Under the pieces are notes generated by a model, which saw only the letters and a list, made by a program, of their open reading frames with translations, was not told where the DNA came from and ran no database searches. Shown piece after piece: positions 18,516 through 28,212 of a DNA stretch of 64,000 bases; the first letter of the stretch is position 1, and every line of letters begins with the position of its first letter. This DNA comes from an uncultured Rhodospirillales bacterium (GTDB lineage: Bacteria > Pseudomonadota > Alphaproteobacteria > Acetobacterales > Acetobacteraceae), in assembly GCA_903893975.1 (NCBI GenBank), contig CAITOL010000046.1, positions 1 through 64,000 on the forward strand, given 5' to 3'. A program made the translations under genes and the position numbers.

Positions 18516-19241
18516 ATGAGCCAGCCCCTCGCCTACAAACGCGTCCTGCTCAAGGTTTCGGGCGAGGCCCTGATGGGCAAGCAGGAGTATGGCCTGGACA
18601 CCGAGACGGTTGCCGCCATCGCGTCGGATATCGGCGATGTGGTGGAAATGGGCGCCGAGGTGTGTCTGGTCATCGGCGGCGGCAATATCTTCCGTGGCAT
18701 TTCGGGGGCGGCGGCCGGCATGGATCGCGCCCAGGCCGACTATATGGGCATGCTGGCCACGGTGATGAACGCTTTGGGGATGCAAGGCGCGTTGGAAAAG
18801 TGCGGCATTCAAACCCGGGTGCAATCGGCGATCCCGATGGCCAGCGTTTGCGAACCGTATATTCGTCGCCGTGCGGAGCGGCATATGGAAAAAGGCCGAG
18901 TGGTGATTTTCGCCGCCGGCACCGGCAACCCGTTCTTCACCACCGACACGGCGGCCGCCTTGCGCGCGGCGGAAATGAAATGTGATGCCTTGCTAAAAGG
19001 CACGCAGGTCGATGGCGTCTATTCCGCCGACCCGCGCAAGGTCGCTGATGCGACCCGCTTCGAGGAACTCACCTATCACGACGTGCTTTCCCGCGACCTG
19101 GCGGTGATGGATGCGTCCGCGATCAGCCTTGCACGGGAAAACCGGGTGCCCATTTTGGTGTTCAACATCCGCGCGCCGGGCGCCTTCGCCCAGTTGATGC
19201 GCGGCGAAGGACGCTTCACCACGATTATCGAGCGGCGCTGA
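18516..19241 (+). CDS. pyrH: UMP kinase
   Basis: I chose the ATG at 18516 ([20 protein letters not shown]), which gives 241 residues; upstream in-frame codons would run through the tsf terminator. The amino-acid kinase fold is shown by the LKVSGEAL start, [10 protein letters not shown], the [19 protein letters not shown] nucleotide-binding stretch and [14 protein letters not shown]. It phosphorylates UMP to UDP with ATP in pyrimidine synthesis. frr follows in the same direction. Confidence 0.96.
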   Translation: MSQPLAYKRVLLKVSGEALMGKQEYGLDTETVAAIASDIGDVVEMGAEVCLVIGGGNIFRGISGAAAGMDRAQADYMGMLATVMNALGMQGALEKCGIQTRVQSAIPMASVCEPYIRRRAERHMEKGRVVIFAAGTGNPFFTTDTAAALRAAEMKCDALLKGTQVDGVYSADPRKVADATRFEELTYHDVLSRDLAVMDASAISLARENRVPILVFNIRAPGAFAQLMRGEGRFTTIIERR

Positions 19242-19272
19242 CGCCGGCATATTTACTGAGGAGGATCCGGCA

Positions 19273-19839
19273 ATGTCGACCGATCTGCCAAGCATCAAAA
19301 CCGACCTGACCCGCCGTATGGACGGCGCAATCGAAACCCTGAAGCGCGAATTTGGTGGCCTGCGTACCGGCCGTGCCAGCCCGGCGCTGCTCGATCCGGT
19401 GCGGGTGGAAGCGTACGGCTCCGAGGTTCCGCTGAGCCAGGTGGGCACGGTCGGCGTGTCGGAAGCCCGTATGCTGACCGTCCAGGTTTGGGACCGCACA
19501 CTGGTGAACGTCACGGTCAAGGCGATCCGCGATTGTGGCTTGGGCCTGAACCCGGCAGCCGATGGCCAGATTATCCGGGTGCCGATCCCGACCCTCACCG
19601 GCGAACGCCGAGCGGAGTTGGCCAAAGCAGCCAACCGTTATGCCGAAGGGGCCAAGATCGCGGTGCGTGGTGTCCGCCGCGACGGCATGGAACAGATCAA
19701 GGCGCTGGAGAAGAAAAGCATCATCAGCCAGGACGACGAAAAGCGCTGGTCTGAGGAAGTGCAGAAACTCACCGACCAATATGTCAAAAAGCTCGACGAA
19801 ATGGCCGCCGAGAAGGACAAAGAAATCAAAACGGTTTAG
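19273..19839 (+). CDS. frr: Ribosome recycling factor
   Basis: A protein of 188 residues with the RRF pattern: LKREFGGLRTGRASPALLDP near the N-terminus, then VPIPTLTGERRAELAKAAN and a long C-terminal helix with VRRDGMEQIKALEKK and a highly charged tail. With EF-G it splits post-termination ribosomes. A GAGGAGG ribosome binding site precedes the ATG. Its stop codon touches the possible GTG start of uppS. Confidence 0.97.
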   Translation: MSTDLPSIKTDLTRRMDGAIETLKREFGGLRTGRASPALLDPVRVEAYGSEVPLSQVGTVGVSEARMLTVQVWDRTLVNVTVKAIRDCGLGLNPAADGQIIRVPIPTLTGERRAELAKAANRYAEGAKIAVRGVRRDGMEQIKALEKKSIISQDDEKRWSEEVQKLTDQYVKKLDEMAAEKDKEIKTV

Positions 19840-19850
19840 TGTCAGTTCTT

Positions 19851-20615
19851 ATGGCACCCCGCGCGTCGACCCAAAACCTGCCCGAAGGCGATCCGGCGAC
19901 CGCTGCGGCGCCGCCCCCGCCCGTCCATGTCGCGATCATCATGGATGGCAATGGCCGTTGGGCGACGGCGCGTGGCCTGCCCAGGGTGGCCGGCCATCGC
20001 GCTGGCGTCGAAGCAGTGCGGCGCGCGGTGCGGACGGCGGCGGAACTGGGCGTGCAGTGGCTGACGCTCTATGCATTCAGTTCGGAAAATTGGCGCCGCC
20101 CGCTGTCGGAAATTATCGATCTGACCGGGTTGCTGCGGCATTTTTTGCGCATGGAAATTGCCGACCTGCATTCCAAAGGCGTCCGGCTTCACTTCATCGG
20201 GGATCGCACCAAGTTCGACCCCGGCATCCAAAGCGACATTGCCGAAGCGGTGCGGAAAACTGCGGACAACCAGGGCCTGAACCTGGTTATTGCGCTGTCC
20301 TACGGCGGTCGGGCGGAGATCGTGGAGGCAGCGCGCCAAGTAGCGGCGGATGTGGCGGCCGGTCGATTTAACCCCGTCGACCTAACCGAGGACCTGTTTG
20401 CCGCCCGCCTGTCCACCGCCAGCATTCCCGACCCTGATCTGGTGATCCGCACCTCGGGCGAGAAGCGTTTATCCAACTTCCTGCTCTGGCAGTCGGCCTA
20501 TGCGGAGTTGATCTTCGTCGATGCGCTATGGCCGGACTTCGGCCCCGCGAATTTCGCCGAGGCGCTGGCCGAATTCGCCCGCCGCGATCGTCGGTTCGGC
20601 GCGCGGCCGGCGTGA
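19851..20615 (+). CDS. uppS: Isoprenyl (undecaprenyl diphosphate) synthase
   Basis: The ATG at 19851 gives 254 residues; a GTG at 19839 overlapping the frr stop is an alternative. The cis-prenyltransferase signature VAIIMDGNGRWA contains the catalytic Asp, followed by GHRAGVEAVRRAV, LYAFSSENWRRP and the C-terminal PDPDLVIRTSGEKRLSNFLL. It condenses isopentenyl diphosphate units into the C55 lipid carrier for peptidoglycan and polysaccharide synthesis. A Pro/Ala-rich N-terminal extension of about 25 residues is unusual but harmless. Confidence 0.95.
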   Translation: MAPRASTQNLPEGDPATAAAPPPPVHVAIIMDGNGRWATARGLPRVAGHRAGVEAVRRAVRTAAELGVQWLTLYAFSSENWRRPLSEIIDLTGLLRHFLRMEIADLHSKGVRLHFIGDRTKFDPGIQSDIAEAVRKTADNQGLNLVIALSYGGRAEIVEAARQVAADVAAGRFNPVDLTEDLFAARLSTASIPDPDLVIRTSGEKRLSNFLLWQSAYAELIFVDALWPDFGPANFAEALAEFARRDRRFGARPA

Positions 20616-20625
20616 TCGGTCAAAC

Positions 20626-21297
20626 ATGAGCGGTGATCCGGCGCGTTGGCGAGATTTGCGGTTGCGGGTGATGTCGGCGGCCGTGCTGGCGCCGGCGGCT
20701 TTGCTGTGTGTCTGGCTTGGCGGCTACTGGTTTCTGGGGTTGATCGTGGTCGGCTTGGCGGCGATGGGCTGGGAGTGGCGCGGCATGTGCGGGCCACGCC
20801 GCGGCCTGCGGCTGCTGGGGGTGCTGTATATTCTCCCCGGCGGGCTCGCCTTGCTGTGGTTGCGCAGCGACCCCGTCGCCGGCCTGGGCAATGTGATGTT
20901 CGTGCTGCTGGTGGTTTGGGGTAGCGATATCGGCGCCTATCTGCTCGGCCGCCTGCTCGGGGGGCCGAAGCTGGCGCCAATGATTTCGCCCGGCAAAACC
21001 TGGTCCGGGGCCGTTGGTGGGTTAATCGCGGTGCTGCTGATCGGCTGGGCCGCGACAGTGCTGGCGGGCGGTGCGGCGCCACGGGCGATGCTGATCGCGC
21101 TGGTGCTCGGTGTGGCAGCGCAACTCGGCGATCTACTTGAAAGCGCCATCAAGCGCGGCTTTGGAGTGAAGGATTCGGGCTGGTTGATCCCCGGCCATGG
21201 CGGGGTGCTGGATCGGGTTGACGCCATTCTGACCGCCGCCCCGGTGGCAGCGTTGATTGGCATGACGATGACGTACGGAGGTGCGGTGTGGCGGTGA
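20626..21297 (+). CDS. cdsA: Phosphatidate cytidylyltransferase
   Basis: Starting at the ATG at 20626 gives 223 residues, somewhat shorter than the E. coli protein (285). Several transmembrane segments are visible, and the C-terminal CDP-diglyceride synthase signature is intact: the SAIKRGFGVKDSGW stretch, then PGHGGVLDRVD with the metal-binding Asp residues. It makes CDP-diacylglycerol for phospholipid synthesis in the inner membrane. It overlaps dxr by ten bases. Confidence 0.94.
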   Translation: MSGDPARWRDLRLRVMSAAVLAPAALLCVWLGGYWFLGLIVVGLAAMGWEWRGMCGPRRGLRLLGVLYILPGGLALLWLRSDPVAGLGNVMFVLLVVWGSDIGAYLLGRLLGGPKLAPMISPGKTWSGAVGGLIAVLLIGWAATVLAGGAAPRAMLIALVLGVAAQLGDLLESAIKRGFGVKDSGWLIPGHGGVLDRVDAILTAAPVAALIGMTMTYGGAVWR

Positions 21298-22460
21298 AAT
21301 CGGTGTCGGTGTTGGGCAGCACGGGGAGTGTTGGCACTCAGACACTGGAATTACTGACGGCCAATCCAGACCACTACCGCGTCGTTGCCCTGGTCGCCGG
21401 ACGCAATGCGCGCCTGCTCGCCGCCCAAGCCCTGGCCTTGCGCGCCGAAATTGCCGTCATCAACGACCCGGCCGGCTATGATACCCTCCGCACGGCCCTC
21501 GCAGGCAGCGGCATCGAAGCCGCCTGTGGCCCGCAAGCGGTGGTTGAGGCCGCCGCGCGCGGCGCGGATTGGACGATGTGCGCCATCACCGGTGCTGCCG
21601 GCCTAGCATCAACCCTTGCGGCAATCCGGTATGGCAAATCCGTCGCCCTGGCCAATAAGGAGGCGCTCGTCTGCGCCGGTGATGTCGTCCTGCGCGCCGT
21701 GCAAACCTATGGCGCCACGCTGTTGCCGGTTGATTCGGAGCATAACGCGATCTTCCAGGCGCTCGCGGACGGCAATCGCCACGCCGTCGATAAGATCGTG
21801 CTGACCGCCTCCGGCGGGCCGTTCCGCACGGCCACCCATGCGGATATGGCGGCCGCGACGCCGGAGATCGCGCTGCGGCACCCGGTTTGGACCATGGGCG
21901 CCAAAATCTCCATCGACAGCGCCACCATGATGAACAAGGGCCTCGAGGTGATTGAGGCCGCACGTTTGTTCAATCTACCCAGCGCGCAGATCGGCGTGCT
22001 GATCCACCCACAATCGGTGGTGCACGGCTTGGTGTACTACGCCGATGGCAGCGTGCTCGCGCAACTCGGCAGCCCGGATATGCGGGTGCCTATCGCCCAC
22101 ACCCTCGCCTGGCCGACCCGCATCGCCACCGCCGCCCCGAAGCTCGATCTGGCCATGGTCGGCCGGCTGGAATTCTCCGAGCCCGACCTGAATCAGTTTC
22201 CCGCGTTGCGCTGGGCGCGCGAGGCCTTGCAAGCCGGTGGCGGCGCCCCCACCATCTTGAATGCGGCCAACGAGGTCGCGGTCGAAGCGTTCTTGCAGCG
22301 GCGGATCGGCTTCCTCGATATCGTCGGCGTGGTGGCCGACGTGGTGGAGGCAATGGGCCCACGCACCGCCGATGATCTCGATCAGGTGATCGATCTGGAC
22401 GGCGAAGCTCGGCGTCGCGCGATTGCGGCTTGTAGCAGGCGGGCGCTGGTGCGGGCATAA
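21288..22460 (+). CDS. dxr: 1-deoxy-D-xylulose 5-phosphate reductoisomerase
   Basis: The product has 390 residues. A GTG start at 21288 lies inside the cdsA end, and the N-terminus KSVSVLGSTGSVGTQTLEL is the NADPH-binding loop, so the start is well fixed. The metal and substrate motifs DSEHNAIFQAL, TASGGPFR and MGAKISIDSATMMNKGLEVI are complete. It catalyses the second step of the MEP isoprenoid pathway, supplying precursors for uppS nearby. Confidence 0.97.
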   Translation: MAVKSVSVLGSTGSVGTQTLELLTANPDHYRVVALVAGRNARLLAAQALALRAEIAVINDPAGYDTLRTALAGSGIEAACGPQAVVEAAARGADWTMCAITGAAGLASTLAAIRYGKSVALANKEALVCAGDVVLRAVQTYGATLLPVDSEHNAIFQALADGNRHAVDKIVLTASGGPFRTATHADMAAATPEIALRHPVWTMGAKISIDSATMMNKGLEVIEAARLFNLPSAQIGVLIHPQSVVHGLVYYADGSVLAQLGSPDMRVPIAHTLAWPTRIATAAPKLDLAMVGRLEFSEPDLNQFPALRWAREALQAGGGAPTILNAANEVAVEAFLQRRIGFLDIVGVVADVVEAMGPRTADDLDQVIDLDGEARRRAIAACSRRALVRA

Positions 22461-22618
22461 CGCCTTGTGCGCTGAAACCGTTCGGCAAGGTCGCTGCCGT
22501 AGTATCGGCCGATGAGGGTTTACCAATGCGCCGCCGCTTACCCGCTCCATTGCACCGCCGCGCCCGCGCGGCAAAGTTGAATTTCCAAAGCGATATTGCC
22601 AGGTCTTAAATCGAAGGA

Positions 22619-23740
22619 ATGTCATCCGTGTTTGATGCGCTGCCGCCGCCGCTGAATAGCATCGTGCCATTCCTGATCGTACTCGGGGTGCTGGTTTTTA
22701 TCCACGAGCTCGGTCACTACCTCGCGGCCCGCTGGCGCGGTGTGCATGTGGAAGTGTTCTCCATCGGCTTCGGTCGCCCGATTGCCAGCTGGACCGACAA
22801 GCGCGGCACTGTCTGGCGGTTGTCCTGGCTGCCGCTGGGTGGCTACGTCAAGCTGCATGGGCTGGAGCGGCCGGAAGATGTCGCGCCGGAAGTGCAAGCC
22901 GCTTGGATTGCCGACAGCACCTTCCACGGCAAATCCGTGCTGTCACGTGCAATCGTCATCGCCGCAGGGCCGATCGCCAACTTCCTGCTGGCCGCAGTGC
23001 TATTCGCCGCCCTGTTCGCGACCATGGGCCGCCCGGTGGCAACGTCGGAACTCGGCGAAGTGGTGGCCGGCTCGGTCGCCGCGCGGTCCGGCCTGTTGAA
23101 GGGAGATGTCATCACCGCCATCGACACGGTGGCGATCACGCGGTTCGACCAGGTGCGGGCGGCCGTCGCCACCCATCCGGGCCAGTCGCTGCAACTCCGG
23201 GTCAGCCGCGATGGCACCACGCTCGACCTTACGGTAGTGCCCGAGGCGCAAATGGTGGATGGCAACCGAATCGGCCTGCTCGGCGTGCGGCCGGGCAAGC
23301 AAATCTTCGAGCCAGTGTCGCTGCCGACAGCGATGGGCGCCGGAGTCGTTCAAACCTGGGACTTCACCGTCCAGACGTTGGACGGAATTTGGAGCATGAT
23401 CACCCGCAAGGTTGGCGTCGATGACCTCGGCGGCCCGGTGCGCATTGCCCAAATGTCCGGCCAGGTTGCCGCAATGGGCTTCCCGAGTCTGGTGACTTTT
23501 ATCGCCATGCTCTCGGTCAATCTCGGCCTGTTCAACCTCTTCCCGATCCCGGTGCTCGATGGCGGGCATCTGGTGTTTTACGCCGTTGAAGCCATTCTGG
23601 GCCGCCCTTTGCCGCCCCGGGCGCAGGAATATGGCTATCGGGCCGGCTTCCTGCTGCTGGTCAGCATGTTCGTCTTCGCCACCTGGAACGACCTCGGCCA
23701 TATCGGCCTGTTCCGCTGGCTCGCGGGATTAGTGAGCTAG
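22619..23740 (+). CDS. rseP: RseP-type site-2 metalloprotease
   Basis: The product has 373 residues. The zinc motif HELGH lies at residues 29-33 within the first transmembrane helix, a single PDZ domain occupies about 115-200, and the C-terminal NLFPIPVLDGGHLVF motif supplies the third metal ligand. Family members cleave anti-sigma factors within the membrane. E. coli RseP has two PDZ domains; one is common in alphaproteobacteria. The 158 bases upstream hold no gene. bamA follows, as in most proteobacteria. Confidence 0.96.
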   Translation: MSSVFDALPPPLNSIVPFLIVLGVLVFIHELGHYLAARWRGVHVEVFSIGFGRPIASWTDKRGTVWRLSWLPLGGYVKLHGLERPEDVAPEVQAAWIADSTFHGKSVLSRAIVIAAGPIANFLLAAVLFAALFATMGRPVATSELGEVVAGSVAARSGLLKGDVITAIDTVAITRFDQVRAAVATHPGQSLQLRVSRDGTTLDLTVVPEAQMVDGNRIGLLGVRPGKQIFEPVSLPTAMGAGVVQTWDFTVQTLDGIWSMITRKVGVDDLGGPVRIAQMSGQVAAMGFPSLVTFIAMLSVNLGLFNLFPIPVLDGGHLVFYAVEAILGRPLPPRAQEYGYRAGFLLLVSMFVFATWNDLGHIGLFRWLAGLVS

Positions 23741-23905
23741 CCACCCGCGCAGACGCGCCACCCTGCCACGCTAAGCCGCCGCCGCGTGCCGCCCCGCTGA
23801 ATGCCGGGGTGGCGCGCCGCGCCGCTGACCGCTATAGGACTCGCTGCCGCGGGTAGCGGCACCGCAGATGTGTTCGCGGCAGATCAGAGTTGGGAGAGTT
23901 TCGGT

Positions 23906-26275
23906 TTGATTCGCACTCGGTTGGCGAAATTCGCCTCGACATTCCTGCTCGTTGTTGTGTTCGGCGTGGCCATTGGCTGGCAGGCGCTGGCGCAATCCAC
24001 CGCCACGCCCGAAGCGCAGACCCGCCAGATCGCCGCAGTTGCCGCCCCTGGTGGGGCCATTGGCGCGATCAAGGTCGTGGGCAACCAGCGGATCGAACAA
24101 TCGACCATCCGCTCCTACATGCTTGTGCAACCCGGTGACGCGTTCGATCCCGACAAATTGGACCGCAGCCTCAAGAGCATCTACGCCACCGGGCTGTTCG
24201 CCGATGTCAGCCTGCGCCGCGATGGCAGCACCTTGGTGGTGACGGTCAAGGAAAACAAAATCGTCAACCGGATTGCCTTTGAAGGCAATCACAAGCTGAC
24301 CGATGAAACCCTGCGGCCAGAACTGCAATTGCGCCCGCGTGGTGTGTTCACGCCCGCCCTGGCGCAGGCCGACCGGCAGCGCATCCTGGACCTCTACGCC
24401 CGTCGCAGCCGCTTCGCGACCAAAGTGGTGCCGAAAGTCATCGATGTCGGCCAGGACCGGGTCGATGTGGTGTTTGAAATTGAAGACGGTGAAAACGCAC
24501 TGATCAGCCGCATCGCCTTCGTTGGCAACAAAGCCTACAGCGAGAGCGCACTGCGTGACGTCGTCAGCAGCCGCGAACAGGCGTGGTGGTTGCTGCTGTC
24601 AACGTCCGACAGCTACGACCCGGATCGCGTGAAATACGACGCCGAGTTGCTGCGCCGCTTTTATATCAGCAAAGGATACGCCGACTTTGAGGTGCTGAGT
24701 TCCACCGCCGAACTCGCCCCCGATCAATCGGCGTTCTTCGTGACCTTCACCGTCAACGAGGGCCCGCGCTACAGCATCGCCAAAATGGATATTAAATCCT
24801 CGCTGAAAGGCGCTGATGCCGATTCGCTGCGCGGCCAACTCGAACTCGCGCCCGGTGACTGGTATGACGGCGCAGCGATCGAACGGATGACGCAGGCGAT
24901 CACCTCAGAGGTGCAAAATAGGGGCCTCCCGTTCGTTCGCGTCGTGCCGGGCGTCAAGCGCGATACCGATAAGCATACTGTCGACGTGATGTTCGACGTA
25001 TCGGAAGGCCCGCGCGTGTTCGTCGAGCGCATCGATGTCGTCGGCAACCTGCGCACCCGTGATAGTGTCGTGCGCCGCGAGTTCCGCTTCGCCGAAGGTG
25101 ACCCGTTCAACAACGTACTTATGCGCCGCACCAAAACACGCTTGACCGACCTGGATTATTTCCGCTCGGTTGATGTGCAGTCGGCCCCCGGTAATGCGCC
25201 AGACCGTGCGGTCGTCAAAACCGAGATCGAGGAGAAGTCCACCGGTGAACTCACGTTCGGTGGCGGTTACTCCACCGATATCGGTCCGCTGGTGACGGCT
25301 GGTATTCGGGAGAAAAACCTCGTCGGTACCGGGATCGACGCCGGCATCAGCGCCACCTTGGCGCAAAAGGAAAGCCAGATTAACCTCTCGGTGACCGAGC
25401 CTTATTTTCTCGACCGCAATCTGGTTGCTGGCTTCGACCTTTATCGGATCCAAAATAACCTGCAGCAGTTGGCGCAATACAATCAGCGCCGCACCGGCGT
25501 CAGCCTGCGCCTTGGCTACGAGTTCACCGAACATCTCCGCCAGCTGTGGACCTACACTGCCGAGCAACGCAGCATTTATGGCGTATCGCCCTCAGCGACG
25601 ATTTATGTGATCGACGCCGCTGGCACGAGCGTGTTGTCGCAGATTGGCCAGACGGTGACGTTGGATTATCGCGACAGCAAGCTCGATCCGCGCTCTGGCT
25701 TCGTCGTCCGCCTCGGTGGGGACTTCGCTGGCTTGGGTGGCGACACCAACTACGCCCGCGGCAAAGTCGATGGTGCCTATTACTATCCGTTGGAGCGCTA
25801 CTTCGGCGATGCCGACTATGTAATCGCCTTGCAAGCCGGGGCCGGCTACCTAGCGCCCCTGAACGGCAGCCGTGAACGCATTATCGACCGCTTCTTCCTC
25901 GGCGGTGACAACCTGCGCGGCTTTGCCGTTGGTGGTGCCGGTCCGCACGACTCGACCACTTCCGACAGCCTCGGCGGCCGTTTGATCTGGACTCAAACCA
26001 CCGAATTCCGCTTCCCGCTGCCAGTCTCTAAAGATCTCGGCCTCACCGGCCGGTTCTTCGCGGATGTCGGGTCGCTGTCTGAGGTATCGCCCATTTTGAA
26101 AAGCGGAACCCCCGTTGCGGTCTACGACAATGCCTCGCCCCGCGTGGGCGTTGGCTTCGGGATTTCCTGGAAGACACCGTTCGGTCTGTTGAACATCGAC
26201 CTCGGCTACCCCGTGGTGCGTAAGAAATTCGATCAGACCCAGCAAGTTCGTTTTGGCTTTGGCACGAGGTTCTAG
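23906..26275 (+). CDS. bamA: Outer membrane protein assembly factor BamA
   Basis: I propose a TTG start at 23906: it is preceded by GGGAGAG and directly starts a signal peptide (LIRTRLAKFASTFLLVVVFG ... ALAQ), whereas the ATG at 23801 would add 35 residues with no signal character. The mature protein of about 760 residues has five POTRA repeats, the first with AIKVVGNQRIEQSTIRSYML, and a C-terminal 16-strand barrel ending in VRFGFGTRF with the terminal Phe. It inserts outer-membrane proteins. The GGDNLRGFAVGGAGP motif is the conserved barrel loop 6 region. Confidence 0.95.
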   Translation: MIRTRLAKFASTFLLVVVFGVAIGWQALAQSTATPEAQTRQIAAVAAPGGAIGAIKVVGNQRIEQSTIRSYMLVQPGDAFDPDKLDRSLKSIYATGLFADVSLRRDGSTLVVTVKENKIVNRIAFEGNHKLTDETLRPELQLRPRGVFTPALAQADRQRILDLYARRSRFATKVVPKVIDVGQDRVDVVFEIEDGENALISRIAFVGNKAYSESALRDVVSSREQAWWLLLSTSDSYDPDRVKYDAELLRRFYISKGYADFEVLSSTAELAPDQSAFFVTFTVNEGPRYSIAKMDIKSSLKGADADSLRGQLELAPGDWYDGAAIERMTQAITSEVQNRGLPFVRVVPGVKRDTDKHTVDVMFDVSEGPRVFVERIDVVGNLRTRDSVVRREFRFAEGDPFNNVLMRRTKTRLTDLDYFRSVDVQSAPGNAPDRAVVKTEIEEKSTGELTFGGGYSTDIGPLVTAGIREKNLVGTGIDAGISATLAQKESQINLSVTEPYFLDRNLVAGFDLYRIQNNLQQLAQYNQRRTGVSLRLGYEFTEHLRQLWTYTAEQRSIYGVSPSATIYVIDAAGTSVLSQIGQTVTLDYRDSKLDPRSGFVVRLGGDFAGLGGDTNYARGKVDGAYYYPLERYFGDADYVIALQAGAGYLAPLNGSRERIIDRFFLGGDNLRGFAVGGAGPHDSTTSDSLGGRLIWTQTTEFRFPLPVSKDLGLTGRFFADVGSLSEVSPILKSGTPVAVYDNASPRVGVGFGISWKTPFGLLNIDLGYPVVRKKFDQTQQVRFGFGTRF

Positions 26276-27084
26276 TGAAATTTATCCAGCCCACGATGCG
26301 CGCGACCCTTCGGTCTGCTTTTCTCGGTCTCGCTGCTGGCGCGACGCTCTTTGGCTCTAGCCTGACGGCGACGCCGGTGCAGGCGCAAGGCTACTTCGTC
26401 CCCGGTCAGCAGCCAGCTGCACGCCCGGCACCGGCGCCAGCGCAGCGGCCCGCTCAAGCGCGCCCCGCGCCGGCTGCCGCGCCGCAAGATGCGGATGGTG
26501 AAGCCCCAATCCAGATCCCGATGCCGCCAATCCCGGAACTGCCCATGCTGCCGCGCAGCGCCAGCCCCCCGGCGGCGGTGATCGCGGTAATCGCGGTGCC
26601 TGAGGTTATGCGTGCCTCGATCGCTGCCCAGCAGATCGACAAGGTCATCGGTGAGCGTCGGCAGAAGCTGAACGCCGATGCTCAGACCGAGCAGCAGGCG
26701 TGGCGGGACATGCAGCAAACCCTGACCAACGACCGCGCCAAGCTGTCGCCGGACCAGATCCGCACCCGCGAGAAGGAACTGCAGGACCGGATCAACAACG
26801 GCTCCAAAAGCCTGCGCGCCCGTGACCGCATCATCCAGGAAGCCACGCAGGTCGCCATCAACTCGGTCAACGCCAACCTGCTGGCGGTTATCCGCCAGGT
26901 GGCCGACAGCCACGGGGTCAATCTGGTGCTGCACCGCCAGGGCACCATCCTCAACGCGCCGGAATTCGACCTCACCGAACAGGTGGCAGCCGAACTCAAC
27001 AAGCTGATGCCGACGGTCGCCATCACGCCCGACGGCGTCTCTCCGCTCGCCGCCCCGGCGGCTGCGGCGCCGGCGAAAAAATAG
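26275..27084 (+). CDS. OmpH/Skp family periplasmic chaperone
   Basis: The product has 269 residues from a GTG start that shares its first base with the bamA stop; an ATG at 26296 is an alternative. A signal peptide ends near VQAQG. A Pro/Ala-rich low-complexity linker (about 40-95) is unusually long, then comes the OmpH domain: VIAVPEVMRASIAAQQIDKV, a charged coiled coil (about 120-190) and VNLVLHRQGTILNAPEFDLT. Skp-like proteins hold unfolded outer-membrane proteins for BamA. The long Pro-rich linker makes it larger than Skp (about 160 residues). Confidence 0.85.
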   Translation: MKFIQPTMRATLRSAFLGLAAGATLFGSSLTATPVQAQGYFVPGQQPAARPAPAPAQRPAQARPAPAAAPQDADGEAPIQIPMPPIPELPMLPRSASPPAAVIAVIAVPEVMRASIAAQQIDKVIGERRQKLNADAQTEQQAWRDMQQTLTNDRAKLSPDQIRTREKELQDRINNGSKSLRARDRIIQEATQVAINSVNANLLAVIRQVADSHGVNLVLHRQGTILNAPEFDLTEQVAAELNKLMPTVAITPDGVSPLAAPAAAAPAKK

Positions 27085-27099
27085 CCGGCGGCCGCAACC

Positions 27100-28206
27100 A
27101 TGGGTGTGGCGCCGAGCAATGCGACCGGTATGGGCGACGCGCGGTTCTTCCTGCGCGCCGGCCCGCATCGCGCAAGCGCGGTGGCCAAAGCTGCCGGCGG
27201 CACTATTGCCGCCGGGCAGGATGATGTGATGCTGAGCGGGGTGGCGCCGCTGCAAAGCGCCGCCCCGCAGCATCTCAGCTTTCTCGATAATCGGCGCTAC
27301 GCCGATGCTCTCGCCGCCACCCACGCCGGCGCCGTGCTGGTTCATCCGGACCTCGTCCACCGCGTCCCCCCCGGCTGCGTGGCGATCATCACCGATGCGC
27401 CCTATCTCGGCTGGGCGCGGGCCACGGCGCTGTTCCATCCCGCGCCGCCGCCTGCCCCCGGCATCCATCCCGCAGCCGTGGTCGATGCCACCGCCCAGAT
27501 CGATCCCACCGCCGAGATCGGTCCCTTCGTCGTCATCGGCACCCATGCGGAAATTGGCGCCGGCTGTCGCATCGGCGCCGGTGCCGTCATTGGCGAGGGC
27601 GTGGTGCTGGGGCCGCACTGCCGCATCGGCACTCATGCCAGCATCAGCCACGCACTGCTTGGCCAACGGGTCTACATCTACCCCGGCGCCCGCATCGGCC
27701 AGGAAGGCTTCGGCTTCGCCACCGGCCCTACCGGCATGGTCAGCGTGCCACAACTCGGCCGCGTGCTGATCGAAGACGATGTCGAGGTCGGCGCCAACAG
27801 CACCATCGACCGTGGCTCCGCCCAAGATAGCGTCATCGGCATGGGCACCCGGATCGACAATCTGGTGCAGATTGGCCACAACGTCCGCATCGGCAAGTTT
27901 TGCGTCATCGTCGCGCAAGTCGGCATCTCCGGCTCCACCACGCTGGAAGACTTTGTCGTCGTCGGCGGCCAGGCTGGCATCGCCGGCCACCTCACCATCG
28001 GCCGCAAGGCTCGGCTGGCGGCCCAATCCGGCGTGATGGCCAACGTGCCGGCTGGTGCGGAAATGGCCGGCAGCCCCGCGCAGCCGGCGCGGAGTTTCTT
28101 TCGTCAGGTGGCGGCGCTAAAACGTCTGGTAGATGGCAAGCGGCCATCCCGGATCGCCACTGGCGAACCCAATCATAGCGCCCAGCAGGGCAGGGAAACG
28201 GATTGA
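27100..28206 (+). CDS. lpxD: UDP-3-O-acylglucosamine N-acyltransferase
   Basis: The product has 368 residues. The N-terminal uridine-binding domain (with GVAPLQSAAPQHLSFLDNRR) is followed by left-handed beta-helix hexapeptide repeats from about residue 125 to 310, including IGQEGFGFA and the VQIGHNVRIGKFCVIVAQ stretch near the catalytic His. It adds the second acyl chain in lipid A synthesis. A short Ala-rich N-terminal extension precedes the domain. It forms a block with fabZ, lpxA and lpxI. Confidence 0.95.
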   Translation: MGVAPSNATGMGDARFFLRAGPHRASAVAKAAGGTIAAGQDDVMLSGVAPLQSAAPQHLSFLDNRRYADALAATHAGAVLVHPDLVHRVPPGCVAIITDAPYLGWARATALFHPAPPPAPGIHPAAVVDATAQIDPTAEIGPFVVIGTHAEIGAGCRIGAGAVIGEGVVLGPHCRIGTHASISHALLGQRVYIYPGARIGQEGFGFATGPTGMVSVPQLGRVLIEDDVEVGANSTIDRGSAQDSVIGMGTRIDNLVQIGHNVRIGKFCVIVAQVGISGSTTLEDFVVVGGQAGIAGHLTIGRKARLAAQSGVMANVPAGAEMAGSPAQPARSFFRQVAALKRLVDGKRPSRIATGEPNHSAQQGRETD

Positions 28207-28212
28207 GAGCGC

